Shown: positions 9,193 through 19,128, numbered from the stretch's first letter. The stretch is 64,000 nucleotides of DNA from Bradyrhizobium oropedii (GCF_020889685.1 NZ_JACMYO010000013.1:1-64000); one strand, 5' to 3'. Notes: generated by a model from the sequence alone, not told the origin. Numbers and translations: made by a program.

Positions 9193-10118
9193 TGAGCAAG
9201 CCGGTCCGTCACTTCCTCGACATCGACGAGCTGCCGCTCGCCGAGCTACGCACCATGCTCTCCGCCGGAGCCGCCATGAAGGCGAAGCTGAAGGCGCATG
9301 AGAAGGGCAGGAAGCCGCTCGAAGGCAAGACGCTCGCGATGATCTTCGAGCGGCCGTCGACCCGCACAAGGGTGTCGTTCGACGTCGGCATGCGCCAGCT
9401 CGGCGGTGAATCCATCATGCTGACCGGCGCAGAGATGCAGCTCGGCCGCGGTGAGACCATAGCCGACACCGCGCGCGTGCTGTCGCGCTATGTCGATGCG
9501 ATCATGATCCGCATCCTCAACCATGACGCGCTGCTCGAGCTCGCGGCTCACGCCACCGTTCCCGTCATCAACGGTCTGACCCGGCGCTCGCATCCCTGCC
9601 AGGTGATGGCCGATCTCATGACCTATGAGGAAAATCGCGGCTCGATCGAGGGCAAGACGGTGGCCTGGACCGGCGACGACAACAACGTGCTGGCCTCTTG
9701 GGCGCACGCAGCCGAACGGTTCAAGTTCCAGCTCAATGTCGCGACCCCGCCGGAGCTCTCGCCGAAGAAGCCGATGCGCGACTGGATCAAGGCGACCGGC
9801 GCGCCGATCAAACTCGGCACCGACCCGGAGGCCGCCGTGCGCGGCGCCGACTGCGTCGTCACCGACACCTGGGTGTCGATGGGCGACAAGGAGGGTGAGC
9901 ACCGTCACAACGCGCTGCGGCCCTATCAGGTCAATGCCAAGCTGATGTCGCTCGCCAAGCCTGACGCCCTGTTCATGCACTGCCTGCCCGCTCATCGCGG
10001 CGAGGAGGTCACCGACGAGGTGATCGACGGCCCGCAATCCGTGGTGTTCGACGAGGCGGAAAACCGCCTGCATGCGCAGAAGGGCATCCTGGCCTGGTGC
10101 TTCGACACGGTCGCGTAG
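9192..10118 (+). CDS. argF: Ornithine carbamoyltransferase ArgF
   Basis: Converts ornithine and carbamoyl phosphate to citrulline in arginine synthesis (308 residues). The carbamoyl-phosphate site is [12 protein letters not shown], followed by [11 protein letters not shown], and the ornithine/catalytic motif is [11 protein letters not shown]. Family-specific WTGDDNNV and [11 protein letters not shown] are also present. The ATG at 9192 overlaps the argD stop (TGATG), giving translational coupling. The next gene, hslO, is separated by a long palindromic repeat and a 227-base gap. Confidence 0.96.
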   Translation: MSKPVRHFLDIDELPLAELRTMLSAGAAMKAKLKAHEKGRKPLEGKTLAMIFERPSTRTRVSFDVGMRQLGGESIMLTGAEMQLGRGETIADTARVLSRYVDAIMIRILNHDALLELAAHATVPVINGLTRRSHPCQVMADLMTYEENRGSIEGKTVAWTGDDNNVLASWAHAAERFKFQLNVATPPELSPKKPMRDWIKATGAPIKLGTDPEAAVRGADCVVTDTWVSMGDKEGEHRHNALRPYQVNAKLMSLAKPDALFMHCLPAHRGEEVTDEVIDGPQSVVFDEAENRLHAQKGILAWCFDTVA

Positions 10119-10134
10119 TCGTAGATCAGTAAAC

Positions 10135-10286
10135 GTCGTCGTCCCGGGCAAGCGAAGCGCGACCCGGGACCCATAACCACCGTTGTAAATTTGCGAAGGC
10201 TGGGGCCCCAGCTTGGCGCAGCAACTCACACCGGTGGTTATGGGTCCCTGCTCCAGTGCGCAATTGCGCACAAGGCAGGGACGACG
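10135..10286. repeat. Composite palindromic repeat, CCCATAACCACC family (copy 1)
   Basis: Outer arm GTCGTCCCGGGCAAGCGAAG...GACCCATAACCACC is mirrored by GGTGGTTATGGGTCCCTGC...CAGGGACGAC, with a central GGCTGGGGCCCCAGC palindrome. The whole unit could form a three-armed cruciform. Further copies are at 27257-27389, 28459-28591, 29487-29609 and 62295-62413. This copy fills most of the argF-hslO gap. Confidence 0.8.
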
Positions 10287-10345
10287 TCGATCCTCGGTAT
10301 GCTGAACCCCTTTATTCCACGGTCCGAGACCCCAGATAGAGCGCC

Positions 10346-11347
10346 ATGGTTTCACAATCCCCCGACATCAAAATCACGACCGAGACGCCCACTCGCGCGC
10401 CGTCAGCGGTTCCCGTCGACGATGCCGTGCTGGCCTTCGAGGTCGGCGCGCTGGACTTGCGCGGCCGGCTGACCCGGCTCGGACCCGCGCTCGACGAGAT
10501 CCTGCACAAGCACGATTATCCGCCGGCGGTCGGCAAGCTGCTCGGCGAGGCCATCGTGCTGACCACGCTGCTCGGTTCGTCCGTCAAGTTCGAGGGCCGC
10601 TTCATCCTGCAGACCCGGACCGAAGGCCCGGTCTCGCTGCTGATCGTCGATTTCCAGGCGCCCGACCGGCTGCGTGCCTATGCGCGCTACGACGCGGCGC
10701 TTCTCAAGCCGGGACAGACCTCAGGCGAGCTGCTCGGCAAGGGCCATCTTGCGATGACCATCGATCAAGGCTCGAACACCAGCCGCTACCAGGGGCTGGT
10801 CGCGCTCGACGGCGGCGGCCTCGAAGAGGCAGCCCACGAATATTTCCTGCGCTCGGAGCAGATTCCGACGCGGGTGCGGCTTGCGGTCGGCGAGGAGATG
10901 CGCGGCGGCGAGGGCGGCAAGCTGCACTGGCGCGCCGGCGGCATCCTGCTGCAATTCCTGCCCAAGGCCCCGGAGCGCGCCAAGCAGGCCGATCTGCATC
11001 CCGGCGACGCGCCGGAGGGCACGGCGACGCACAGCGTGCCGGATGACGACGCCTGGATCGAGGGCCAGTCGCTGATCTCGACCGTCGAGGATGTCGAGCT
11101 GATCGATCCCGATCTCTCCGGCGAGCGGCTGTTGTACCGCCTGTTCCACGAACGCGGCGTTCGCGTCTTCAATCCGCAACCGCTGCGCGCGCAGTGCTCC
11201 TGCTCGCGCGACGCGGTGTCGTCGATGCTGAAGAGCTTTGCGCCGAACGATCGCGCCGAGATGGTCAAGGACGGCAAGGTCGTGGTGACCTGCGAGTTCT
11301 GCTCGTCGGTCTACGAGTTCACGCCGCAGGAAGCCGGCGTCGAGTAG
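10346..11347 (+). CDS. hslO: Redox-regulated chaperone Hsp33
   Basis: Cytoplasmic holdase chaperone activated by oxidation (333 residues). The redox switch is complete: Cys284 and Cys286 (QCSC) and Cys316 and Cys319 (CEFC), giving CXC-X29-CXXC, the zinc-binding tetrad that forms disulfides under oxidative stress. The N-terminal Hsp33 fold is seen in LGEAIVLTTLLGSSVKFEGR and GPVSLLIVDF. It carries a longer N-terminal extension (about 30 residues rich in T, P and V) than the E. coli protein, as is common in alphaproteobacteria. The ATG at 10346 is the first in frame. Confidence 0.96.
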   Translation: MVSQSPDIKITTETPTRAPSAVPVDDAVLAFEVGALDLRGRLTRLGPALDEILHKHDYPPAVGKLLGEAIVLTTLLGSSVKFEGRFILQTRTEGPVSLLIVDFQAPDRLRAYARYDAALLKPGQTSGELLGKGHLAMTIDQGSNTSRYQGLVALDGGGLEEAAHEYFLRSEQIPTRVRLAVGEEMRGGEGGKLHWRAGGILLQFLPKAPERAKQADLHPGDAPEGTATHSVPDDDAWIEGQSLISTVEDVELIDPDLSGERLLYRLFHERGVRVFNPQPLRAQCSCSRDAVSSMLKSFAPNDRAEMVKDGKVVVTCEFCSSVYEFTPQEAGVE

Positions 11348-11379
11348 ACGCGTTCGTCGTCACACACAACGCTCGTCAT

Positions 11380-11512
11380 CACCCGCCAACGGGTCTCGCC
11401 TTCGGCGAGCCCGATGAAAGGCTCCAGCGGGTGATCCAGTATTCCAGAGACGTCTGTTTGTGGATACGGACAGGCCGCGGCGTACTGGATGCCCCGCCTG
11501 CGTGGGTATGAC
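11380..11512. repeat. Palindromic intergenic repeat, TCATCACCCGC family
   Basis: Arms TCATCACCCGCCAACGGGT and AGCGGGTGATCCAGTATTCC flank CTCGCCTTCGGCGAGC. A second pair, CCGCGGCGTACTGGATGCCC and GGGTATGAC, closes the unit. The 11348-11593 gap contains this and no gene I can support. Confidence 0.6.
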
Positions 11513-11593
11513 AACACGCGCTAGGCGCCTCTTCGGCGACATGAACGCCGCAAAAGCTTGGTCCGGGACGTTCAGAATAACTTCACCTTTCTG

Positions 11594-12141
11594 CTACTTC
11601 GCCGCTGTCGGCAGCGGTACCGGATTATCCGAAAGGGTATGCAGATAACTAATCAGATCGGCCCGTTCGCCGTCTCTGGGGATACCAGCAAAACTCATTG
11701 CAGTGCCGGGGATGTACCCTCTTGGATTGGCAAGAAACCTATTCAACTCGTCAAAGGTCCACGTGCCGCCCTTCGCCTTCATGGCCGTAGAGAAATTGAA
11801 TCCGCGCCCCTCGCCTCGGTGATCGTTGACGATTCCGAAGAGATTTGGGCCAACGCGGTTGGGGCCCCCTTCTCGAAGGTGTGGCAGGACGCGCATTTTC
11901 TGGCCGACTCAGCTCCCCTCTCGACCGAGGCGGTCTGCAGCAGCTTCTCGATTGGCTCAGAGGGTGCCGGCGCGGCTTCCTGGCCGCTACCATGCGCTTC
12001 TTCCTTCACCGCGATCTCATAGCCCGGCTTTGTCGGTATCGCGGGCGCAAAAATTGCGCTGGCGGCGAAGCTCGTCACCAACAAAAGGATGCAAGTTCCC
12101 AGAATTGCACCGAGTATCTTGTTCAGCTCGAAGGAATCCAT
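11594..12141 (-). pseudogene. Membrane-anchored c-type cytochrome (CycM-like), broken by a -1 frameshift
   Basis: The first reading frame starts at ATG 12141 (ribosome site GGGGAG) with one membrane anchor (about residues 9-32, ILGAILGTCILLLVTSFAAS). It continues through an acidic/Pro linker and the heme motif CASCH, then runs off frame after FEKG. The second frame picks up at NRVGPNLFGIV and ends DNPVPLPTAAK, including the heme-ligand Met region PGTAMSFAG. A G-run on the minus strand (plus-strand CCCCC at 11865-11869) has five bases where six would restore one frame; the gene then becomes exactly 549 bases, 182 residues. The family carries electrons from the bc1 complex to aa3 oxidase. Either an assembly error or a real pseudogene in an accessory block. 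Confidence 0.85.
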
Positions 12142-12337
12142 TTTTAACTCCCCCTCTCCGCGCAGTTCGAGCGATATTGTCTTGTGCGAACCGCCGACCA
12201 ATTTTCCGCCGCCCGCGAGGCCGAGCGACACATCGTCACTCGCCCTCCGCATTTGCCCTGCGAACGCCACGGCTACCCAAAGCCGCCAACATCAAGAGAA
12301 AATAGCGTTAGCTATCAGATCGCCCTCAGAACAAGGG

Positions 12338-13975
12338 CTAGTGTCGCATCGCCCCTGTCTCGGCCAGTATGCGTGGCAGAACGTCCTTCAACGAGCGAAA
12401 ATCTTCAAACAGGTCCTTCTCCGGCACGACATCCGGAACGAGGTGGAGCGTCTTCAAGATGTCGAGCTGCGCCACTGGCAGCCCGACGATGAGGATGCGC
12501 TGGCCGGCGGCCTTCAGGTCGATCAACGCGTCTTGAAGTGCATAGGCGCCCGACTGGTCCATGAAGCGGACTCGGTCCATGCGGAGCACCAGCAACTTGC
12601 CGCCCTGCGCGCGCATGGCGATGTCCGCGAAACCGCGGGCGAAGCCGAAGAACAGCGGACCTTCGAGGCGCTTGACAAGGAGCCGGTCGCGGTCCGCCGC
12701 GGGCAGGCTAAGCTCGTCGGCCCAGGACTCGTCTGCCATCGGGCCGATGGTGGTCTGCTGTTCGGAGAGATCGGCGACGTTCTTCATGAAGACGAAGGAG
12801 GCTGCGATCAGGCCGGCGGCGACGGCGACGATCACCCCGGAGAAAACCGTCAGCACCAGCACCAGGAGCATCAGCGCCGCATCAGCGCGCGGCACCTTTG
12901 TGATGTGGCCCAGGCCACGCCTGTCGATGCAGCTGAGGCCGGCCGCGACCAGGATACCGGCCAGCACCGCAGTCGGGATATATCGCACCACACCGGAGAG
13001 GCCGAGCAACACCGCAAGCAGGAATAGGCCGTGAACGACCCCCGACAGACGTGTGCTGCCGCCGGCCTCGATATTGACGATGGTGCGGATGCTGGCGCCG
13101 GCGCCCGGCAGCCCACCGACCAGCGCCGCGGCCATGTTGCCGATGCCCTGTCCGATCAGCTCGCGGTTGCTGGCGTGATGGGTCTTCGTGATGTTGTCAG
13201 CCAGCAAGGCACTCAGCAGCGAATCGATGGCGCCGAGCAATGCGAGCTCCAGCGCCGTGGTCACGATGAAGCTCATCCGCGTGAAGTCGAATTCGGGCAC
13301 GACAAAGGCCGGCAGCCCGGACGGGATGGCGCCAATGCGCGGCGCGTCCACGCCGAACAGGAGCGAGGCCCCGGTCACCAGAACCAGGGCGACGACGGAT
13401 GAGGGCACCGCCCGCGTGACGCGCGGCAGGAGATAGATGATTGCAAGCGTCGCCGCGGCCATCAGCGCGACGGGCCAGGCGAATCCGGCGGGCAGCGTGT
13501 GAAGTTTGGCAAGTATCTTTGCAGGATCCGAGGAAGGCGCCGCCATTCCGGCCATCGGGAAAATTTGCTGGATGAAGATCAGGACGCCAATGCCGCTCAT
13601 GAATCCGGAGATCACCGGGTACGGCACGTAGCGGATGTAACTCCCGAGGCGCAGCAACCCCATCAGCGCCTGCAGTGCCCCCGTCAGCAGAAAGACGGCG
13701 ACGACGAAAGCAAGGTTCACCTGGCCGTTGGGAAGCATGCTCGCGGCGACGACGCCGGCCGAGACCAGCGTCATCGGCGCGGTGGGGCCAGACACAAGCA
13801 CCGGCGTGCCACCGAATAGCGAGGCGAGTATCCCGAGCACGATGGCACCATAGAGACCGGCTTCCGGGCCAAGACCCGAGAGGGCGCCGAGCGCGAGGCA
13901 TAACGGCAGAGCAACGACGCCTGCGGAAAGCCCGCCAAACAAATCCCCCCGGCTCGGAATAAATCTGGCAACCAT
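12338..13975 (-). CDS. SulP (SLC26)-family anion transporter with C-terminal STAS domain
   Basis: Integral membrane carrier of 545 residues. The SulP signature region begins near GLSAGVVALPLCLALGALSG, with GPTAPMTLVSAGVVAASML, YPVISGFMSGIGVLIF and the conserved E/D site ELALLGAIDSLLSALLADNITKT. About 10-14 membrane segments are predicted. A C-terminal STAS domain follows from about residue 415, with RFMDQSGAYALQDAL containing the usual phosphorylatable Ser. Substrate is uncertain: sulfate, bicarbonate (BicA-like) or a dicarboxylate are all possible. No sulfate-assimilation or carbonic-anhydrase gene is adjacent. It lies in the probable accessory block between hslO and apaG. Confidence 0.9.
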   Translation of the reverse strand: MVARFIPSRGDLFGGLSAGVVALPLCLALGALSGLGPEAGLYGAIVLGILASLFGGTPVLVSGPTAPMTLVSAGVVAASMLPNGQVNLAFVVAVFLLTGALQALMGLLRLGSYIRYVPYPVISGFMSGIGVLIFIQQIFPMAGMAAPSSDPAKILAKLHTLPAGFAWPVALMAAATLAIIYLLPRVTRAVPSSVVALVLVTGASLLFGVDAPRIGAIPSGLPAFVVPEFDFTRMSFIVTTALELALLGAIDSLLSALLADNITKTHHASNRELIGQGIGNMAAALVGGLPGAGASIRTIVNIEAGGSTRLSGVVHGLFLLAVLLGLSGVVRYIPTAVLAGILVAAGLSCIDRRGLGHITKVPRADAALMLLVLVLTVFSGVIVAVAAGLIAASFVFMKNVADLSEQQTTIGPMADESWADELSLPAADRDRLLVKRLEGPLFFGFARGFADIAMRAQGGKLLVLRMDRVRFMDQSGAYALQDALIDLKAAGQRILIVGLPVAQLDILKTLHLVPDVVPEKDLFEDFRSLKDVLPRILAETGAMRH

Positions 13976-14008
13976 TATTATCGACCCGCCTGGAGGCCCT
14001 GCGCTGTC

Positions 14009-14497
14009 TCAGTTGTCCGGCGAGTACGGCAGCGCCGATTTGTGCGCGCAGAGCCGCAACCGGCCGTCGGCGCAGCGGCGAAAAACGAAGGTCTTGTCCA
14101 CCATGATCTCACCCCCGGATGCGCTCTGCGCATAAACATTGCCCATGGTGATGGCGATGTTGCCGTGAATCTGGATTCCGTTCTCCGCGGCGTTGTTGTC
14201 GTACCAGACCTTCACCCAGTGATTCAGCGCAAATCCCTTATCCTCCGGGAAGTCGGGATCACCTGCGACGAAGTAGGACAGCGCACCCTGCTTTGTGCTG
14301 CGGAACGCGTTCTTGCCGAAGGCAAGTGTCGGCTTGAAGAAGACGGTCCCCTCTGCGTAATCGTATAGGTCATCGATCAGCGCGCTGGCGACGGCGCGGA
14401 AGTCACCGCCTTCGGCGTGCACCGCACCAATGCGTATCAGTGCGTCGCACCAGGCTTGCTGAACGGCATTGACGTCGTCTTCGGTGATGGGAATCAT
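14009..14497 (-). CDS. Hypothetical NTF2/SnoaL-like protein
   Basis: A soluble protein of 162 residues with no signal peptide or membrane segment. Composition and pattern (N-terminal helix VQQAWCDALIRIG, ASALIDDLYDYAEGTVFFKPT, and C-terminal strands GIQIHGNIAITMGNVYAQ and DKTFVFRRCADGRLRLCAH) resemble the NTF2-like/SnoaL fold, which includes small enzymes and association domains. The start was set at ATG 14497, with GGAG 6 bases upstream, instead of the TTG at 14509. It lies downstream of the RND pump genes on the same strand with a 158-base gap. Function is not recognisable. Confidence 0.7.
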   Translation of the reverse strand: MIPITEDDVNAVQQAWCDALIRIGAVHAEGGDFRAVASALIDDLYDYAEGTVFFKPTLAFGKNAFRSTKQGALSYFVAGDPDFPEDKGFALNHWVKVWYDNNAAENGIQIHGNIAITMGNVYAQSASGGEIMVDKTFVFRRCADGRLRLCAHKSALPYSPDN

Positions 14498-14654
14498 AGG
14501 GTGCTCCAATTCTTGGCTTCTTGGTCGGCAGACAAGTTTGCGAGCAGAGTACCTATGATTAGCAGTCCGTCTGCCCGGTGGGAACCGATTTCGCGATACC
14601 GCAGCGAGCGACTCCAGCCCGTGAACTCATGCCGACACGCCTCTCCGCCCGGAA

Positions 14655-17600
14655 TTAGCGTCCCGCGTGATCGACGGCGTGGCCGGGCTTTCCGCGGAAG
14701 CCGAACAGCAACAAGTACCCGGCAGGAACAAACAGCAGCGTCAGCATCGACGCCACGGCAAGCCCTGACATCATCAGGACGGCCATCGGTTTCCAAAGCG
14801 CTCCACCGAAGATCGCCATGGGCATCAACCCGAGAACGGTTGTCGCCGAGGTCAGAAGGATCGGACGCAACCGCTTTTTGGACGCGGCGACCACGGCCTC
14901 CTGCAGCTCCAGCGTCTCGCGCTCAATATCAATCTGGTCGATCAGCACGATCGCGTTGTTGATGATGATGCCGGCAAGGCTGATGATCCCGAGCGTTCCG
15001 AAAAACGACAGCGGCTGTCCGGTCGCCAGAAGCGCCCAGGGTATCCCGACAAAAATCAACGGGATCGTCACGAACGTCAGCAGCGTGCGACGGAACGAAT
15101 TGAATTGCAGGATGATCGCAAACACCATGACCACAAGGGCAGCCGGAAGCCATTTGCTGAGTCTTTGATTGGTCTCGGCGCTCTTTTCGATCTCGCCGCC
15201 GATAACGACCTGGTAGCCGCCGCCGAGATCGAGCTTGTTCAGGCCGGGCTGGATATACGCCAGAAGCTCGCCGGCCGTCAGCGTCGCGCTGCGGCCGGTG
15301 GCGATGACCGTCCTCTCCTGGTTCTTCCGGCGTATTCTCGAAAAGTCAAAACCCATCCGTAATGTCGCGACCTGGGCAAGCGGAATCAGGCTTCCATTGT
15401 TCGCGAAGGTGGCGCTGGTGAGCCCTTCGATGCTTCTGTGTGTTTCCGCGCCTGCCCGGAATACGATCGGGATCGAGTTGTCGCCCTCGCGATAGACCGA
15501 AACCGATGTTCCCGTGAAATATGTTCTCAACTGCTGGGTTATTTCTTCAGACGTCAGCCCAAGCTGCCGGATGCGGTCTTGATTGACGTCGACAATGACC
15601 TTGATGACCTTGTTGCCCCAGTCGTCATCATTGTCCCGAATTCCGGGCGCGCTCCGGAACAGGGACTGCACTTGCGCGCTAAGCGCGAGAAGGCGATCTG
15701 CATCCGGCCCCGATATTTCGACGTCGACGATGCCAGCTTCCACTCCCCCCATCGCAAGCCGCTTGATCTTGAATCGCGCTTCGGGATGATTTTGGAATAA
15801 ATACTTCCATGCACGATCCGCGGCGCGAACGGCCCCCTGATAATCTTTGGTGTTGACCAGAAAAAAGGCCGTACCTGGGTCCGCCGGCACCGGCGTCAAC
15901 GACAGATAGAACCGCGGCCCGCCATCGCCGACATAAAGGATGTGGCTCGCGATCTCCGGGTTTTCTTTTGCGTCCGCAAGCCACCGGGAAATCTTCAAGG
16001 CGCTGTTCTCGGTCTCCGATATATCGGTGCCGTCAGGCATGTTCATGTAGATCAGGAACTGGTTACGTTCACTGAGCGGAAACATCTGCTTGGGGATCCG
16101 GCCGAACTGCATGACGGAAAGCACGACCAGCACACCGCAGATGCCCAACACGACCGGAGAGGCACGAAGCACCACGCGCAGTACCGCGCCATAGGCCTTG
16201 TGAAGGCCCGACTCGGGATTGCTTTCACTGCTTGTGCGGATTCTCGCGCCCATGAACCAGACCGTCAGGGCAGGAAGAATATAAAGCGCGGCAATCCATG
16301 AGCCGCCCAGCGTAACCGCGACGACAGCGCCGAGTGAAAAGCCGTATTCGCCCACCGCTCCCGGGAGCAGGAAGAGCGGAAGAAATGCGGCAACCGTCGT
16401 GATCGACGAGACCAGGAGGGGGAAAGCGTATTGCTGCCCGGACGCCAGCGCGGCATCCGCAGGCGGCATGCCCCGTCCCACACGACTGATGATGTCTTCG
16501 ACGATGACGACACCATTATCGACCAGGAGCCCAAGTGCAATGATGATCGCTGCGATCGAAACCTGCTCGAGCGCAATACCGAGCACGCGCATCCCGATGA
16601 GCGAGAACATCACGGCAAAGGGAACGATCATCGCTGCGATCAATCCGACCCGCAGCCCGAGGAAGATGATGACGATCGCGCCGACGACGAGGAACGTCTG
16701 GGCGACGCTTGAGAGCGCCGAATTGACTGCGGCGCTGACCTGTTCGGCCTGATAGGCCGCGAAATCGATTTCGTAACCGATCGGCAGCGCGTCCCGATAG
16801 CTGCGCGCAAAGGCGCGAAGTTTTTTCCCGAGTTGGGTAACGTCCTGATCCGGTTGCATCACGATGCTGAGCACGACGGCGGGCCGACCATTGAAAAAGA
16901 TCGGTTTTACCTTCGGCGAGACGTAGTCGCGGCGCACCGAGACGACGTCGGACAGCCGCACCAGATTCTCCGTTGTGCCAACCCGGGTCAACATGGTTTC
17001 GATGGCGCGCACGTTTGGAAAATCGCCGGAAGCCTCCAGCAGGATTCGAGTGCCGTCGGCTACGATATTTCCGGCTGGCAGGATGACGTTCTGCGTTTGT
17101 AAATCCTTGACAAGGGTGGTCACCTGAGCGCCGACGGCCGCCAGCTTGCTGGTGTCGATCTCAAGCCAGACACGTTCTTCCTGAACCCCCAGCACTTCAA
17201 CCTTGGCCACCCCATGAACCAAATAGAGCTTCTTGCGGAAATCGTCCGCGACATCCTTCATCTCGCGCTGCGTAAAACCCTCGGCCGTGATTGCAACCGT
17301 AGCAATCGCGACGTCGCCGAAGTCGCTGTTGACGAAGGGGCCGATGGTGTTGTCTGGCAGCTCGATCTTGACGTCGGTCATCTTGTCGCGCAGGCGTTGC
17401 CATGCCGCGTTGACATCGCCGACTTCGTCCTCGAGGTCGACGTAAACGACCAGTGATCCCTCGATTACCAGCGAACGAATATCCTTGACCTCGGCAAGTT
17501 CCCTGATCTTCCTCTCGATCGGAACGGCGACGAGATTTTCCATGCGTTCGGGGGCCATTCCCGGAAACAGCGCGGACACCACGGCCGTTCGAATCACCAC

Positions 17601-17720
17601 GACCGGATCTTCGCGTTTTGGAAAATCAGGATACAGCGCAAAGCCCGCCACCAGCAGGCCGACCATGATGGTGATGGTGAAGCGGGAGCGCGCCAGGCCG
17701 AACCGGGTTAGGAAATTCAA
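14655..17720 (-). CDS. RND-family efflux pump permease
   Basis: Inner-membrane proton-driven exporter of 1021 residues in the AcrB/MexB-like (HAE1) layout: a membrane segment at the N terminus (FTITIMVGLLVAGFALYPDF), two large periplasmic loops, and two blocks of five to six helices. The proton-relay motif is in TM4 (LGLLVDNGVVIVED). TM10-12 includes GIIINNAIVLIDQID and LTSATTVLGLMPMAIFG. It starts with TTG at 17720, with AGGAG 8 bases upstream. The adaptor gene stops inside that ribosome site, so translation is coupled. No outer-membrane channel gene is next to it. Substrate unknown. Confidence 0.93.
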   Translation of the reverse strand: MNFLTRFGLARSRFTITIMVGLLVAGFALYPDFPKREDPVVVIRTAVVSALFPGMAPERMENLVAVPIERKIRELAEVKDIRSLVIEGSLVVYVDLEDEVGDVNAAWQRLRDKMTDVKIELPDNTIGPFVNSDFGDVAIATVAITAEGFTQREMKDVADDFRKKLYLVHGVAKVEVLGVQEERVWLEIDTSKLAAVGAQVTTLVKDLQTQNVILPAGNIVADGTRILLEASGDFPNVRAIETMLTRVGTTENLVRLSDVVSVRRDYVSPKVKPIFFNGRPAVVLSIVMQPDQDVTQLGKKLRAFARSYRDALPIGYEIDFAAYQAEQVSAAVNSALSSVAQTFLVVGAIVIIFLGLRVGLIAAMIVPFAVMFSLIGMRVLGIALEQVSIAAIIIALGLLVDNGVVIVEDIISRVGRGMPPADAALASGQQYAFPLLVSSITTVAAFLPLFLLPGAVGEYGFSLGAVVAVTLGGSWIAALYILPALTVWFMGARIRTSSESNPESGLHKAYGAVLRVVLRASPVVLGICGVLVVLSVMQFGRIPKQMFPLSERNQFLIYMNMPDGTDISETENSALKISRWLADAKENPEIASHILYVGDGGPRFYLSLTPVPADPGTAFFLVNTKDYQGAVRAADRAWKYLFQNHPEARFKIKRLAMGGVEAGIVDVEISGPDADRLLALSAQVQSLFRSAPGIRDNDDDWGNKVIKVIVDVNQDRIRQLGLTSEEITQQLRTYFTGTSVSVYREGDNSIPIVFRAGAETHRSIEGLTSATFANNGSLIPLAQVATLRMGFDFSRIRRKNQERTVIATGRSATLTAGELLAYIQPGLNKLDLGGGYQVVIGGEIEKSAETNQRLSKWLPAALVVMVFAIILQFNSFRRTLLTFVTIPLIFVGIPWALLATGQPLSFFGTLGIISLAGIIINNAIVLIDQIDIERETLELQEAVVAASKKRLRPILLTSATTVLGLMPMAIFGGALWKPMAVLMMSGLAVASMLTLLFVPAGYLLLFGFRGKPGHAVDHAGR

Positions 17721-17725
17721 AAGCG

Positions 17726-18841
17726 CTACTCCTGTAGCGGAAGAAGCTTCACTTTCTCGCCATCAGTCAAATAGGACACGCCGGCGGAGGCTACGATGTC
17801 ACCGACACCGAGCCCCTCCGTGACGACAAGTCGATTGTCGCGAATGCCGCCAACGGTGATTTGGCGCCTTTTGACCGTCGAGCCCGCCGCGTCATAAAGG
17901 AATACGGTCGCGATACCCCGCAAATCGCTGCCGCCCTCCGGAGCAAGCGCGGTCAGCGGCAGCAAGAAGCCGCTTGCGCTGCCGCCGACCAGAGGCTCCT
18001 CTATCGTCACCTCGACCGACATGCCGGCATTAAGGCCGGGCGCGCTGTTCTTGAGCCTGACCACGACTGGAAATGCCGACACTTGTTGGGCCTTCGAGCC
18101 CAGCTCCTTGATCTCCCCCTTGAGGGAAAGATCGGATCTGTCGGCGACTTTTACGACGACCGACTGTCCAACCGTGAGCGTCTGGAACGTTCCTGACGGC
18201 ACCAGGAAGTCCATCTCGAAGCTGTCGTCGCTATACAGCGTAACGATCGATTGACCTGCCGCCACCTGCGCAAATGATTTCACCTCGACGCCGGCAATTG
18301 TGCCGCTGAAGGGAGCCAGCAGCTTGCTTCGATCAAGATTGTGGGTTGCCAGATCCAGTTGACGTTGCGCCTGGTCGAGCTGCGCTTTGGCAGTAAGGAG
18401 TGCTGCGTTGGCGCGATCGAAGTTGGCTTGTGTCGTAACAGCTCTCTTCAGAAGCTGATCCTGGCGCTGATATTCCGCGTCGGCATTGTCCAACTGCGCC
18501 TGAGCCTGCTTTACGCCAGCGCTCGCCTGGTCGACCTGTGTCTGCAGCGACCGCGGGTCGATTTCTGCCAGGACGTCTCCCAATTGGACTTTTTGGCCAG
18601 CCTCCAGAGTTACGGCCCTGAGCTGTCCGGCGATTTCGAAGGATAGACGGCTCACATCGGCGGGCTGCAGGATGCTTGGGAAGTGGCGCAAACGGCTCTC
18701 CGCCGTCGCAGCGACCTTGTAGGCGCGAAGCCCGCGAACCGGCTGCTCGGCAGGTTCGCCCTGCTTTTCCGAGCAATTGCATAGGCCAAGAAGCAGGATC
18801 AGTCCCGTGGCTATCGCAAGCGCTTTCTGATCGGAGTTCAC
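17726..18841 (-). CDS. RND periplasmic adaptor (membrane fusion protein)
   Basis: Links the RND permease to an outer-membrane channel. The product is about 371 residues. An N-terminal hydrophobic segment ends in Cys residues (LILLLGLCNCSEK), suggesting a lipoprotein. A split biotinyl-lipoyl domain follows (RAVTLEAGQKVQLGDVLAEID and SKLLAPFSGTIAGVEV), separated by a coiled-coil hairpin rich in A and Q (about residues 105-165). Beta-barrel and membrane-proximal domains come next. GTG at 18841 is preferred because GGAG lies 7 bases upstream; TTG at 18847 is the alternative. Five bases separate its stop from the permease start. Confidence 0.92.
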   Translation of the reverse strand: MNSDQKALAIATGLILLLGLCNCSEKQGEPAEQPVRGLRAYKVAATAESRLRHFPSILQPADVSRLSFEIAGQLRAVTLEAGQKVQLGDVLAEIDPRSLQTQVDQASAGVKQAQAQLDNADAEYQRQDQLLKRAVTTQANFDRANAALLTAKAQLDQAQRQLDLATHNLDRSKLLAPFSGTIAGVEVKSFAQVAAGQSIVTLYSDDSFEMDFLVPSGTFQTLTVGQSVVVKVADRSDLSLKGEIKELGSKAQQVSAFPVVVRLKNSAPGLNAGMSVEVTIEEPLVGGSASGFLLPLTALAPEGGSDLRGIATVFLYDAAGSTVKRRQITVGGIRDNRLVVTEGLGVGDIVASAGVSYLTDGEKVKLLPLQE

Positions 18842-18978
18842 AACCAAGCTCCGCGCTAAGGACTTCCTATATCATAGCCGAATTGGTTAGACCGTCCACT
18901 TGCGGCTTGGAAGACTGGCGGTTATGTGCTCGTGCCTTAAGGTCTTGCCGGCAAACTCCTGGTCGCCTGAGGTCGGGA

Positions 18979-19128
18979 TCCATGCCGCTTGCCGATCGTG
19001 GATATGACGCCGACTGGATCAGAGAACTCGCCATCAACAAGGGGGGCCGGGCCAACATCGGGCCGAAAAGCGATCGCAACAAGCCGATCTGCTTCAGTCC
19101 TTGGCTCTATCGGGCCCGCAACCTTCGC
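18979..19128 (+). mobile_element. IS5-family transposase remnant
   Basis: A short plus-strand frame from about 18979 reads LADRGYDADWIRELA, then KSDRNKPICFSPWLYRARN. This is the Y-shaped Asp/Arg region of IS5-type DDE transposases (ADRGYD...W) and the following basic stretch. The catalytic remainder, the N-terminal part and terminal inverted repeats are missing, and the frame stops at 19149. It marks the right edge of the accessory block, directly before apaG. Confidence 0.75.

Noticed and set aside
10119-10345. Small genes inside the palindromic repeats
   Set aside because: Short frames there follow the repeat in every copy, lack ribosome sites and differ between copies.
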